A DNA stretch of 64,000 bases from Homarus americanus (taxonomy: Eukaryota; Arthropoda; Malacostraca; Decapoda; Nephropidae): positions 1,828,492-1,892,491 of the forward strand of contig NW_024744357.1 in assembly GCF_018991925.1 (NCBI RefSeq), in the 5' to 3' direction. Numbering within the stretch: the stretch's first letter is position 1; every line of letters begins with the position of its first letter. This document shows, piece after piece, positions 1 to 10,419 of this stretch. Below the pieces are notes generated by a model, which worked only from the letters and a program-made list of their open reading frames with translations, was not told the DNA's origin and made no database searches. The position numbers and the translations under genes were made by a program.

Positions 1-180
1 TAAGCACTGTTCACCACTATTCAACACTGGTTCCATTCCTTTCCTAAATGAAATAATAACTTCTGGCGAGAACTTGTTGATATTCCGGTGAAGGGAGTTG
101 GTATGGGCCAATATAACAGTTGACCTGGCTGCTGCCAGAGCTGCGCCAGGTACGTCTTGACCCCTCGGTGGTTAAGGATG

Positions 181-182
<2 letters not shown>
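1..182. repeat. Dispersed repeat, copy 1 (cut by window edge)
   Basis: This segment is closely matched by 33622-33820: both begin TAAGCACTGTTCACCACT, both contain TTGATATTCCGGTGA and GTTGGTATGGGCCAA, and both end CGGTGGT(T/C)AAGGATG before a TG microsatellite. The left end is lost at the window edge. Copy 2 carries a short extra GAGGTTCAG segment. A microsatellite tail in both copies suggests a retroposed element, but I do not recognise the family. Confidence 0.75.

Positions 183-228
<46 letters not shown>
183..228 (+). repeat. (TG)n microsatellite
   Basis: An uninterrupted TG run of about 46 bp forms the tail of the dispersed repeat. From here to 410 there is AT-rich single-copy-looking sequence with no recognisable feature. 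Confidence 0.97.
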
Positions 229-230
<2 letters not shown>

Positions 231-410
231 GACATAAACACAAAAGAGACATTAAATTTTATTACTAAATATATGAGCGCGGTGTAGTAATTTCACTCAT
301 TGTTTGTATAATTATTATTAGTCAGTGTGGATACTAAAAAGCGCTTGTGGTACAGTTATTGAGCGACTGTTTATTATCTCTCATTATGGACGAATTTTCA
401 TGTCTCACCC

Positions 411-436
411 ACACTCCTCTCTCCCACAGGTAAGGT
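411..436 (+). other. Juxtaposed acceptor/donor, ratchet-like splice site
   Basis: A pyrimidine tract ending CTCTCTCCCACAG is followed with no gap by GTAAGG. This is the architecture of a zero-length recursive-splicing (ratchet) exon, as known from long insect introns. The alternative is a 28-nt exon ending at the first CAG/GTGAG of the next array; it has stops in all three frames. Function is inferred from motif shape only. Confidence 0.3.
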
Positions 437-445
437 GATTCCAAG

Positions 446-990
446 GTGGTGAAACAGGTGAGCCCCAGACAGATGAAACAGGTGAGCCCCAGACAGATGA
501 AACAGGTGAGCCCCAGACAGGTGAAACAGGTGAGCCCCAGACAGGTGAAACAGGTGAGCCCAGACAGAGGTGAAACAGGTGAGCCCCAGACAGGTGAAAC
601 AGGTGAGCCCCAGACAGGTGAAACAGGTGAGCCCCAGACAGGGAACAGGTGAACCCCAGACAGGTGAAACAGGTGAACCCCGGACAGGTGAAACAGGTGA
701 GCCCCAGACAGATGAAACAGGTGAGCCCCAGACAGGTGAAACAGGTGAGCCCCAGACAGAAGGAAACAGGTGAGCCCCAGACAGGTGGAACAGGTGAGCC
801 CCAGACAGATGAAACAGGTGAGCCCCAGACAGGTGAAACAGGCCCCAGACAGGTGGAACAGGTGAGCCCAGACAGGTGAAACAGGTGAGCCCCAGACAGG
901 TGAAACAGGTGAGCCCCAGACAGGTGAAACAGGTGAGCCCCAGACAGGTGAAACAGGTGAGCCCTGACAGTTGAGCCCCGACAGGTGAGC
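446..990 (+). repeat. 24-bp minisatellite with donor-like motif
   Basis: About 22 copies of a 24-bp unit containing AACAGGTGAGCCCCAGACAG, with variants (GATGAAACAG, GTGGAACAG) and single-base slips. Because 24 is a multiple of 3 and the unit lacks stops, frames are open on both strands (KQVSPRQ on +); these are not convincing genes. Each unit holds CAG/GTGAGC, close to a consensus 5' splice site. Confidence 0.95.
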
Positions 991-1159
991 CTCCTTCCCC
1001 AAATATTGTCACCTAAAGATGTCATTGTATTTTCTATTCTTGACGCCATTGTAAGGTTATTGTGGGGTTGAGAGGGTAAGAGGGGTGGCGGTGTAACAGG
1101 GTGGTGGTAAGAGGTGGCGTGGTGGTAGAGTGGGTATGGGTGTAGAGTGGCAGCCAGTG

Positions 1160-1440
1160 GCTGAAAATATACAGACTTACATTTGATTTAGACATAATGA
1201 TATGTCAATACATTTACAGGGCTGTACAGTACATAAATCAGGAGTTGTTTATTATTTTAACAATAGATGGGATGGTGCTGTTCTTATATCTATTGGTATG
1301 ACTCTTATGGGCTGAATTTTGTTGTAGCGGACTGCGAGGTGGGTGGGACTGCCGGTGGCAGGAGGTGTGATGACGAGGGTGGCATTAGTTGGCTGCCAAA
1401 CCTTTCCAGTGCTTGGTGGTGGAGGTCACTGTGTGTGTGT
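1160..1440 (-). mobile_element. LINE 3'-end fragment, copy A
   Basis: This is a diverged duplicate of 1888-2172: both share GGCTGAAAATATACA, ACATTTGATTTAGACATAATG, GGGCTGTACAGTACATAAATCA and TTATTATTTTAACAATAG. On the minus strand it is the very C-terminus and 3' UTR of a non-LTR element. It has no retained frame and no microsatellite tail. It may be a separate insertion or a local duplication of the neighbour. Confidence 0.7.
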
Positions 1441-1559
1441 TAGTCAGGCATGTGTTTCACTAGATTTATCACCTTGGTACAAGAAGGTTACAAGCGCCAC
1501 CTGTATTGATTTGAACTTCAATTTCAATACTGTAATGTAGTTTGTTATGGGTAAATGGC

Positions 1560-1561
<2 letters not shown>

Positions 1562-1597
<36 letters not shown>
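1562..1597 (+). repeat. (GA)n microsatellite
   Basis: A GA run of about 36 bp. The next 175 bp to about 1775 shows no feature I can support. Confidence 0.95.
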
Positions 1598-1601
<4 letters not shown>

Positions 1602-1775
1602 AGAGAGTCCCCCTGTAAGCGGCGTGCCACAGGTAGTGTTGGTGCCGCAGTGAACCCTGCCAGCCACCCCACCAGTCCTGCTTGCCTTTCACTCACAAGT
1701 CCGGTTTCCACCTGTTCTCGGGGTCCTGGTTTACTTTTTAACATCGGATAGGCATTTACCCAAACCTCACTGCCA

Positions 1776-1819
1776 TTATATTATTATTATTTTTTTTTAT
1801 TTGTTATTTCTATTGCTAT

Positions 1820-1856
<37 letters not shown>

Positions 1857-1866
1857 TAATAAACGG
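1776..1866. repeat. (TTA)n/(TAA)n tail of LINE copy B
   Basis: A TTA stretch, a T-rich spacer, then an uninterrupted ATA/TAA run (about 1820-1854). Read on the minus strand this is the (TTA)n tail following the AATAAA of the LINE at 1867-3830. The two arms are partly complementary and could fold. Confidence 0.85.
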
Positions 1867-3830
1867 TTTATTAATATAGTTGCAACGGTGGCTGAAAATA
1901 TACAAACTTACATTTGATTTAGACATAATGATATAATATGCGTTGAATACATTTACAGGGCTGTACAGTACATAAATCAGAGTTGTTTATTATTTTAACA
2001 ATAGTTGAGATGGTGCTATTCTTATATCTATCAGTGCGGCTCTTATGGGCTGAATTTGTTGTGGTGGCGGACTGCACGAGGTGGGCGGGGGACTGCCGGT
2101 GGAGTGGCGATGATGAGGATGGTGCATTAGTCCACTGCCAAACCCTGGGTGCGTGGTGGTGGAGGTCACTAGGGATGGCATTTCAGGTGGAGAGAGCGTT
2201 GTTGTGAGCAGGTCTGCCGACATGATTCTGCAGGCCTTTTCTGTACCTTCTCTAGCTGATGTTGGTGGGTAGAGTTGAGAGAAGATGACCAGGCTGGTGA
2301 TGCATACGTTAGTTTGGGGAGAATAAAGGCGTTGTAGATGGTCCTCAGCTCTGGTGTGGGTGTCCCGTGACCTGAGTCGTCGTAGCATGTAGAGCCAGTA
2401 CGAGGCTGCTTGATTGTGTTGTTTACATGGGCCTTCCAGTCTGTGGTCTATGGTAACACCCAGGAGTGTGGCAGACTGCACTAACTGGAGAGGATGGCAC
2501 CCACTGTGACTGCTGGAGCTTGCACTGGAGTGGTGGCGGTATTGATGTGCACGACTACGGTTTTGGTGGTTGATGGTGACCTTGTTCGTAGTCCATGCCT
2601 GTAGCCTGTCCAGGGTGCCTTGTAGCGATTAGTAGTCCCGGGGTGTTGTCCACTGTAACCCCGCAGTGCAGTCATCCACGTACTTCCATCTGTGAGAGGT
2701 CCGATAGGCGTCGTTGATCAGGATTAGGAAGACAGTGTCCCATCTTGGTCCCTGTGGAACACCAGGTGAGGTGTTGGAATGGAGACAGAACCTGGTACCT
2801 GACTGCCTGACGATGCTCACTGAGAAATCAGTGAACCATGAGACCAGGTTGGTGGCAGCCTAGTCTTCGATAACAGTGCCGTGATCAACAAGGTCAAAGC
2901 TCTGAAGTCAACAAGGGCAACGCAAATGATGTCTTACGTTTCTGCAGATTTTGTGTAGGAAATCCAGGAAACTTACTACAGTGTGATGTAGAGAGGTCCT
3001 CATATTGCCAAATTGTTGTATCAATTGACTGATAAATACTAGCAAATGCCCATTCAAAAACAAAGTCTACAGAGTAGATTAGAAGGGGGTAATGGCAACT
3101 GGCCTGAGGTCGTTAGGGGACTGGTGGTGACCTGGGGATAGGGGTGACAAATGCTGTTTTCCATTAATTAGGCATTTGCTTTGTCTGAGGATGCATTAAT
3201 AATGGAACAAAGTGGGGCAAGATTGACTGCAAACTCTTGTAAATTTTGATTGGGAGGTCAATTGGGGTTGGGAGCGTTTGGATTTAAATTTCAGGAGTTT
3301 GTTGGCGATTTCAAATGGTTGAACACTGAGGGGGAGGTGTAAGCCTGGAGAGAGTGAGGTCAAGACTGGGTAAGGTATGACATATGGTAGTAAAGGGTTA
3401 TTAATTATCTCAGCTGCCTCACTAGGTAAATATGAGATGAAAGGTGTGGGAGACTGGCGGTTAAGACCACAGAGATATATTACCTAGAGTACCACTGACC
3501 GGATGCCGACCTCCTGAGGCCGTTCACTTTCCTGGGATAATAAGACTTTGGCTGACTTGATTTCCTGATGACCTGGTTACGTAGACTTTGTACAGACGGT
3601 TGTTGGTGTAGTGCCTTGTTGCTGCTCAATTAGTCTTTTGATACGGGGTGTAATCCACGGGACATCATCGGGGTGGATTCTCAGTGTCTTGGCTGGAAAG
3701 AAGTGGTGGTAGGCTTTTGTGATAGTGTCCAGGTAATTATCCCACTTGTTCTGCACATCGTCTAACCCTAACGTGATCACTTCAGTCCAGGGATACCGGG
3801 TCACCCATTGTCCGAAACGCCGCATGGCAG
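1867..3830 (-). mobile_element. Non-LTR retrotransposon (LINE), 5'-truncated, antisense
   Basis: Read on the minus strand, 3825-3577 encodes the linker after the missing endonuclease, with HPDDVPWITPRIKRLIEQQ. Next come decayed RT blocks: LVDF/FDLVDH (about 2940-2880), GVPQG followed by LINDA, and a YVDD box near 2670-2690. RT C-terminal blocks follow (LLGVTIDHRL, LRRLRSRD, ACRIM, IQPIRA). The 3' UTR ends at an AATAAA (1867-1872) and a (TTA)n tail. Frameshifts and stops are frequent, so it is dead. Typical LINE features are missing 5' of the linker. I place it in the Jockey-like superfamily only loosely. Confidence 0.85.
1990..2945 (-). pseudogene. Reverse transcriptase domain, decayed
   Basis: This is the RT core of the antisense LINE, split over three frames. 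The 2629-2820 piece carries SPGVPQG, FLILINDAYR and the catalytic YVDD with both aspartates kept. The 2481-2675 piece has TINHQKTVVVHINTA-like sequence after one shift. The 1990-2481 piece is the thumb and C-terminal tail. At least two frameshifts and a TAG in the block before the palm (near 2863) exclude a functional protein. Confidence 0.8.
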
Positions 3831-3834
3831 AGTC

Positions 3835-3853
3835 GTGTGTGTGTGTGTGTGTG
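3835..3853 (+). repeat. (TG)n microsatellite
   Basis: A short TG run between two antisense LINE segments. It directly abuts the 3' terminus of the segment at 3854. Confidence 0.9.
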
Positions 3854-3925
3854 ATAATAATTAATGGTTTATTGAAGACATGGCAGCCGAAAGGCTGAAA
3901 ATATACATTTACTCGTGGTTTTCCT
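3854..3925 (-). mobile_element. LINE 3' terminus, antisense
   Basis: On the minus strand this reads TATATTTTCAGCC, then a CGGCTGCC block, then TTCAATAAACC and an ATTATTAT end. The same terminal layout occurs at 10330-10420 (sense) and 1861-1905 (antisense). Only about 70 bp of the element is left. Confidence 0.65.
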
Positions 3926-4071
3926 CAATTTTTTTGTGTTACTGGCTGAATCAGTGAACTTTTATTAATGTTTGGTGTTTTAAAGCATTTGCATTTGGAC
4001 CAGTTTATGTAAAATTTTAGTGTTTCGTCAAAATTTGTGGTCAATAAAATATCTATCTATCTATCTGTAAT
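3926..4071 (+). mobile_element. Sense 3' end with (ATCT)n tail
   Basis: An AT-rich 3' UTR-like stretch ends GTCAATAAAATATCTATCTATCTATCTG, that is, AATAAA directly followed by a tetranucleotide tail. This is the usual end of an RT-dependent element. It faces tail-to-tail with the antisense terminus at 3854. The family is not identified. Confidence 0.5.
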
Positions 4072-4149
4072 TAGGGAATGGGTCTCTTGATTGACAAATA
4101 ATTTACAAGTAACATGTGATACAAATATGATATATAATAACTAGGTGGG

Positions 4150-5056
4150 GAGAAGGTTATACTACAGGGCGTTTCAACATAGTGACAGTGCAAAAAAGGT
4201 AAGATTGACTGGAAGTGGACACATTGGTTGATTACGAGTTGATAATTTTTACAGTGGTTGGGACTGGGCTGTTCTTATAGCGATCAGCACGTGCTCGTAT
4301 GGGCTGGATGCTGTCCGCAATTCGCGGACCAGGAATCTCGGATGGTAGTAGGAGCCGGAGTCGAGGATGGTAGTTTTCACCAAATTTGCAGATGAGGTCA
4401 TGGTGATTGTCAAAGAGAGTAGAGAATGTCAGTATGTTGAGCGCTTCTTGATATGTGGAGTAGGAAGGGGAGAGAATAATTTTGCATGCCCTGTTTTGCA
4501 ACCTTTCTAGGTGTTTGTTGTGTGGCATTTAGAGGAAGACCAAGGGGGAGGCATAGTGAGCTTGGAAGTATGAATGTTGAGTAAACACTGAGGAGCTAGG
4601 CGCAGAACTCCGAGGGACTTGAGTCGGCGGAAGAGGTGGAGACGAAACCTGGAGGATTTGTCAACTTCACTGACGTGTGTTTTCCAATTTAGTTTATCTA
4701 TAGTGACGTCGAGGAGCTTAGTGGAGTCTACAACCTGGAGTATTTTGGCCAAGTAATGGAAGGGGGTGGGACAACGTCGGAGGAGAGGTTGATGTGCATA
4801 ACCATGGTCTTGTTATGGTTGTTGGTGGCCCAATTTTGGAGACTTCAATAAATCCTGGAGGGCGGTGTAGTCGGGAGCCGAGTTGTTGACACTGATCCCA
4901 ATGGTGGAGTCGTCGACATATTCCAGCGAGCAGGGGTTTGTCTTAGGGCATCATTGATAAGCATAAGGAAACAGAACGGTCCTATCTTGGTGCCTTGAGC
5001 GACGCCACAGGTGAGTGACTGAAAAGTGGAGACAGCCCCTCGGAAGCGTATGGCTT
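4150..5056 (-). mobile_element. Second LINE fragment, antisense, RT C-terminal half
   Basis: Read on the minus strand from about 5056: RQAIRFRGAVS, GVAQGTKIGPFCFLMLINDA, a YVDD box (plus 4908-4931), LLDVTIDKLNWKTHV, LFRRLKSLGV, ERLQNRACKIIL and the tail IQPIRARADRYKNSPVPT. It is the same superfamily as the 1867-3830 copy but clearly diverged. Frames break at several places. About 75 bp of 3' UTR follow. 5'-truncated, inactive. Confidence 0.85.
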
Positions 5057-5279
5057 GGCGTGTGTGTGTGTGTGGCGCGTTTTGTCTTGGGTATCTCTGG
5101 TCTGTTTGTGCTTGTTTGTGTAATGTTTGGGAGGTGTATACGGTGATGTGTTCGAAGACAAGACCTGACTCAGGCAGGTTTGGCCAGTTTAGAGGCTGTG
5201 TGGGTTAGTGAGGTTAGAAGACCATTTTGTGAGGTTGTGTGCAGAGGCTACCCCACCCAATGAAGACCTGCCTTGCTGC

Positions 5280-6672
5280 TGCCACACTTGTTTTAATTCT
5301 CTACTTCTACTGCCTCCCCTTCTGCTTCTACTGCCCCTTCTGCTTCTACTGCTCCCTTCTGCTTCTACTGCCGCCCCTTCTGCTTCTACTGCTTCCCTTC
5401 TGCTTCTACTGCCCTTTCTGTTTACTGCTTCCTTCTGCTTCTACTCCCCTTCTGCTTCACTGCCTTCTTTACTCTGCCTCCCTTCTGTTTTTCTTCTTTC
5501 TGCTTCTACTGCTCTCTGTTTCTACTGCCCTTCTGCTTCTACTGCTTCCTTCTGCTTCTACTGCCTCTCTTTTCTCTGCCTTCTTTACTCTCTTCTTCTT
5601 CTACTGCTCTTCTGCTTTCACTGCTTCCCTTCTGCTTCTACTGTTTCCTTCTGTTTTACTGCTTCCTCTGCTTCTACTGCCGCCCCTTTCGCTTCTACTG
5701 CCTCCCCTTCTGCTTCTACTTCCTCTGCTTCTACTGCTTCTGCTTCTACTGCTTCCCTTCTGTTTTCTACTGCTTCCTCTGTTTTACTGCTTCCTTCTGC
5801 TTCACCGCTCCTTCTGCTTCTACTGCTTCCTTCTGCTTCTACTGCTTCCCTTCTGCTTCTACTGTTCTCTGCTTCTACTGCTTCCCTTCTGCTTCTACTG
5901 CTCTCTACTGCTTACCCTTTTCTCTACTGCTCTCTGCTTCTTCCTCCCCTTCTTGCTTCTACTGCTCTTCTGCTTCTACTGCTCTTCTCTCTACTGCCTC
6001 CCCTGCTTTACTGCTCTTCTGCTTCTCACTGCTCTCTGCTTCTACTGTTCTCTCTCTGCTTCACTGCTTCCCCCTCTGCTTCTACTGCTCTCTGCTTCTA
6101 CTGCTCCCTCTGCTTCTACTGCTTCCTCTGCTTCTACTCGTCTCCCTTCTGCTTCCTGCCCTCTGTTTCACTGTTCTCTGCTTACTCTCCTCTGTTTCTA
6201 CTGCCTCCCCTTCTGTTTTCTACTGCTTCCCTCTGCTTCTACTGCCTCCTTTCTACTGCTTCCTTCTGTTTACTGCTTCCCCTCTGTTTCTACTCCTCTG
6301 TTTCTCCCCTTCTACTGCTTACCCCTCTGCTTCTACTCCTCCCCTCTGCTTCTACTGCCTCCTATCTGTTTCTACTGCCCCTTCTTACTGCCTCCCCCTA
6401 CTGTTACTGCCTCCCCCTCTGTTCTAGCCCTCTGCTTCTACTGCCTCCCCTGCTTCCCTCTGCTTCTACTGCTCCCTCTGCTCTACTCCCTCTGCCTACC
6501 TCCCCTCTGCTTCTCTGCTTCTACTGCCTCCCCTTCTGCTTCTACTGCCTCCTCATTCTGCTTCTACTGCCCCCCTTCTTCACTGCCTCCCCTGCTTTCT
6601 ACTGCCCCCTCTTCTACTGCCTCCCTGCTTCTACTGCCCCTTTCTGCTGCCCCCTGCTTTATCTTTCTGCTC
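5280..6672 (+). repeat. Pyrimidine-rich minisatellite, core GCTTCTACTGC
   Basis: About 70 irregular units of 18-21 bp built on CTTCTGCTTCTACTGCC. Stop-free Leu/Ser/Cys frames of about 500 codons arise in two frames at once and are not genes. The 3' end merges into TTTATCTTTCTGCTCTTCACAG, the acceptor of the candidate exon at 6680. Confidence 0.95.
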
Positions 6673-6679
6673 TTCACAG

Positions 6680-6749
6680 ACAGACAAAGGGAATGAGGGA
6701 GAGAGAGAGTAATCTGTTTAGAGTAACACCACCGGAAAGGTGTTTACAG
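6680..6749 (+). CDS. Candidate internal exon 1 (70 nt)
   Basis: The acceptor is TTTATCTTTCTGCTCTTCACAG and the donor TTTACAG/GTAAGG, both close to consensus. Only one frame is open: it starts after 1 nt, encodes 23 residues including NLFRVTPPERCLQ, and ends in phase 0. That leaves a codon boundary matching the open first frame of 8360-8421. The upstream array supplies the polypyrimidine tract, and a purine-rich array starts about 20 bp past the donor. I do not recognise the protein. It could be a chance splice-like segment, since a GA-run contributes five codons. Confidence 0.35.
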
Positions 6750-6769
6750 GTAAGGTAATGTTGTTGACG

Positions 6770-7600
6770 CAGGAGGAGGTGGGGAGGGAAGAGGGAGGTA
6801 GGTGAAGGAAGAGGAGGAGGTAGAAGGAAGAGGAGGTGTAGAAGGAAGAGGAGGAGGTGATGAAGGTTGAAGGAAGAGGAGGTGGTGTGAAGGAAGAGGA
6901 GGTGGTGGATGAAGGTAGAAGGAAGAGGAGGAGGTGATGAAGGTGGTGAAGGAAGAGGAGGTGGTGGTGAAGGAAGAGAGTGATAGAAGAGGAGGTGATG
7001 AAGTGAAGGAAGAGGAGGTGGTGGTGAAGGAAGAGGAGGTGGTTGAAGGAAGGAGAGGTGATGTAGAAGGAAGAGGAGGTGGTGGTGAAGGAAGAGGAGG
7101 AGGTGATATGGTGAAGGAAGAGGAGGATGATGAAGGTAGAAGAAGAGGAGGTGGTGGTGAAGGAAGAGGAGGTGGTAGGGTAAAGAGGGAAGAGGAGGTG
7201 ATAAGGTGGTGAAGGGAAGAGGAGAGTGGTTGATAGAGGAGAAGGTAGTGAAAAGATGGTAGAAGGAAGAAGAGAGGTGAAGAAGAAGGAAGAAGGTAGA
7301 AGGAAGGGTAAGAGGAGACAGAGAGGGAATAAGAAGAGAAGAAAAGAGAGAAAAGGGAGGGAGACAAGAGGGAATAAAAGAGAAGGAAGATGAACAGAGG
7401 AGGGTGGAGGGAAGTGGAGGAGGAAGAAGAGATTAAGATGGAACAAGAAGAGGAAGAAGAAAGAGGAGGCTGTGGAGAGGAAGAGGGAATACAAAAGACA
7501 AAGGGAATAATGAAGAGGAAGAAAAGGTAGAACGAAGAGGAGGAGGAGGAAGAAGAGGTAATAAGGGGAGAAGGAAAAGATGGAAGAGGACCTGTATTGA
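6770..7600 (+). repeat. Purine-rich minisatellite, core GAAGGAAGAGGAGGTGGT
   Basis: About 40 irregular units of roughly 18-21 bp, decaying into A/G-rich sequence after 7250. The minus-strand Ser/Pro/Leu frames across it are low-complexity shadows. It is partly complementary to the pyrimidine array upstream of the 70-nt candidate exon. Confidence 0.93.
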
Positions 7601-7611
7601 CCCTGTATCAT

Positions 7612-8333
7612 AACCTGAGGACCACACGCCATGACCTGGAGGACCACACGCCATGACCTGGGGGACCACACGCCGTGACCTGGAGGACCACACGCCGTGA
7701 CCTGGAGGACCACACGCCGTGACCTGGAGGACCACACGCCATGACCTGGAGGACCACACGCCATGACCTAGAGGACCACACGTCAGAAAGGAATTACACG
7801 TCAGGACCTGAGGACCACACGCCAGACCTGGAGGACACACGCCATGACCTGAGGACCACACGCCATGACCTGGGGACCACACGCCGTGACTGAGACCACC
7901 ACGCTTGCACTCTGAGGACCACATGCTGTGAGCTAGGGACCACACGCCGACCTGGGGGACCACACGCCAGACCTAGAGGACACACGCCATGACCGAGACC
8001 ACACGCCATGACCTGGGGGACCACACGCGACCTAGGAGGACCACACGCCATGACCTGAGTGACCACACGCCATGACCTGGGGGACCACACGCCGACTTGA
8101 GGACCACACGCCGCATTCTGGAGGACCACACTGGAGGACCACACGCCGTGACCTGGAGGACCACACGCCGTGACCTGGAGGACCACACGCCATGACCTGG
8201 AGGACCACACGCCGTGACCTGGAGGACCAGACGCCATGACCTGGAGGACCACACGCCATGACCTGGAGGACCACACGCCGTGACCTGGAGGACCACACGC
8301 CATGACCTGGAGGACCACACACACACACACACC
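7612..8333 (+). repeat. 22-bp minisatellite, then (AC)n
   Basis: About 32 copies of a 22-bp unit with core CCATGACCTGGAGGACCACA; CCATGACC and CCGTGACC variants alternate in patches. 22 is not a multiple of 3, so the open minus frames drift and are not coding. It ends in a short AC run (8318-8333). Confidence 0.95.
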
Positions 8334-8359
8334 ACCCCGTGTCTCCATGACCACGTCAG

Positions 8360-8421
8360 GTCCTTCATGTCAACACCTATGGACGAGTTACTGCACCACG
8401 TGGCCTACGTGACCTCTCACG
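8360..8421 (+). CDS. Candidate internal exon 2 (62 nt)
   Basis: The acceptor is CCATGACCACGTCAG (moderate) and the donor CACG/GTAGGG (weaker). Two frames are open. Frame 1 (VNTYGRVTAPRGLRDLS) starts in phase 0 and leaves 2 nt, fitting 6680-6749 before it and 15927-16002 after it. Frame 2 contains a possible start, MSTPMDELLHHVAYVTSH, beginning at the ATG at 8367. The sequence lies between the 22-bp array and a LINE. No family recognised. Confidence 0.25.
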
Positions 8422-8549
8422 GTAGGGCAAGAGACCAGCTCAGGCCATCAACTGTAAACTATAAATGTTTTGTTCAATTCATGTTCCTTCTCCTTTTAGT
8501 AATGGAAGCTTTTGTTAAACGACCCACCCAATGTCCTCATACACGGCCT

Positions 8550-8806
8550 ACAGACATGATACCATCACACAGGCCGTCTACACCGCCTGTGGGAGGGCTG
8601 GAAGTGCTGTCACGCTGTGACTCATCCTAACGGTAATACAATTAAAAAAAGAGTTAGAATTATCAACTGGGCATCCACTCTACAAAGTGAATTAGTTACC
8701 ATTCTCACGGCTATTAAATTTATTGAAACCACTGTTACTGACAGTCTCAACATTACTGACTCTCTGTCCTCACTATTTGCCCTTGACACCCTCAACTTAA
8801 GTTGTC
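8550..8806 (+). mobile_element. LINE RNase H region, 5' part (interrupted)
   Basis: A decayed RNase H domain reads VYTACGRAGSAVTL, then NWASTLQSELVTILTAIKF and ITDSLSSLFALDTLN. The E of QSEL and the D of ITDS match the second and third acidic positions of RNase H. The first aspartate appears lost, with TAC in place of TDG. The frame is cut at about 8806 by an antisense CR1-like insertion and resumes at about 9447. Confidence 0.75.
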
Positions 8807-9446
8807 ACATAAGAACATAAGAAAATAAGGAGTCTGCAATAGGCCGGTTGGCCTGTGCATGGCAGCTCCTGTCGAGAGTTACTACCACTCTCTATCATCC
8901 ATGAATCTATCTAGCCTCCTTTTGAAACTTTCCAGAGTTCCCGCACTTGCTACAAAGTTGCTAAGCTTGTTCCACTCGTCCACCACCCTATTTGTGAACC
9001 AGTTTCTTCCTATCTCCTCCTAAACCTAAACTTATCCAACTTGAATCCGTTGTCCGAGTCCTATCCTGCTCGGATATTATAAGAACTTTATCTATATCCC
9101 CTTTATTGATTCCTTTCACCCACTTAAATACTTCTATCATATCTCCCCGCACTCTTCGTCTTTCTAGGGAATGCAAGTTAAGTTTCTTTAACCTATCCTG
9201 ATATGGAAGGTTTCTAAGTTCCTGAATCATTTTTGTCATTCTTCGCTGCACCGACTCTAGTGAATTTATATCCATTCTATAATAGGGGCACCAGAACTGA
9301 ACCGCATAATCGAGGTGCGGCCTGACTTGCGCAAGATATAGTTGCAATAAGACCTCTGCACTCTTGTTACTTACACTTCTAGATATAAAACCCAATATTC
9401 TGTTTGCCTTATTTCGAACATTAACGCACTGTTTTGAGCTTGTCTA
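8807..9446 (-). mobile_element. CR1-like LINE fragment inserted antisense
   Basis: The minus strand encodes an RT C-terminal tail with GFISRSVSNKSAEVLLQLYL, VRPHLDYAVQFWCPYY, SVQRRMTKMIQ, LNLHSLERRRVRGDMIEVFK. This set is characteristic of CR1-type LINEs that are abundant in crustaceans. The 3' end near 8810 reads TTTTCTTATGTTCTTATGTG, a CR1-style octamer tail. The open stretch 8988-9395 is 135 codons; it then frameshifts. It is 5'-truncated and inactive. Confidence 0.8.
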
Positions 9447-10365
9447 AGATGCCAGACATAAATATGCGTACCTTGTTGACCGGGGTGTCAACTGTTGTGG
9501 ATCCCCTCTCACATAAGCCTCAAAGAACCTGACAGAGTTGATGCCCTCGCCAAACTCGCGTCTAACAAAGGCACTTTTGAATACAATCTGGGACTGTCAA
9601 AAAGATCCCTTAAAACTGTCATTAGGAAGGAACTTATTGATGAATGTGACGCAAGTAGACAAGTGCAAACAGGCACTAGTCGATTCACAGTTTACCATGA
9701 TGAGATGTATCAAGTGAAACATGTACAGTATATGGAGCAAGTAACAAGATCACTAGACTACAAGATGTTGTAACATAAGGTTAGGATATAAGTACCTCTG
9801 GCAGTATGGTCCTCAAGCAGATGTGAACAAAACTAAATGTAAAGTGTGTGGCCAGACATATGGCCACACACTTGAACACTACGTCCTTGACTGTGTGGAG
9901 ATAGAACCTTTTCGGACAGGTCCAAGCACACTGTGTGTGAAATGGCACAACACTTCATCTCTAATGGCAAGATAGCCGACATATTAAGATTGTATCCACT
10001 TTTTTGCACTTATTAACTATATCAGTTTCCATGTATAGAACCAAACACACTTTGTGCTTGAATACTTCTCACACAATAACAAAGTGTGAGGCCAGACATA
10101 CTGCCTCCCACACCTGTACTCACGTAGTTGTGAATAAGTTACCCTCTATGTACAGAGCTAAACAAAGAATTTATTTGAAATACTCTGTAACATTAAATAC
10201 CATAATATCCTGACCACTGGTGTTAGTTATACTGACGCTTTGTGAACTCTACTCTGCAATTCTTTTGCGCAAAATTAAAATCAAATAAAATATTGCCTGT
10301 AATACGTCATTTTTGTCCAATGTATATTTTTAGCCTTCGGGCAGCTGAAATGTTTCAATAAACCG

Positions 10366-10419
<54 letters not shown>

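Noticed and set aside
446..1049. Three overlapping minus frames of 204-222 codons
   Set aside because: All derive from the 24-bp repeat (HLSGA, CLGLT periodic) and are simultaneously open.
5239..5310. Secretion-signal-like start, MKTCLAAATLVLILYFYC
   Set aside because: Runs directly into the pyrimidine array with no donor before low complexity.
5208..6758. Long + frames (516 and 485 codons) rich in Leu, Ser and Cys
   Set aside because: Two overlapping frames are open at once across a GCTTCTACTGC array; composition is low-complexity and explained by the repeat. Only the last 70 nt is treated as a possible exon.
9780..10213. Small + frames after the RNase H domain
   Set aside because: They are shifted remnants of the same LINE, not separate genes.
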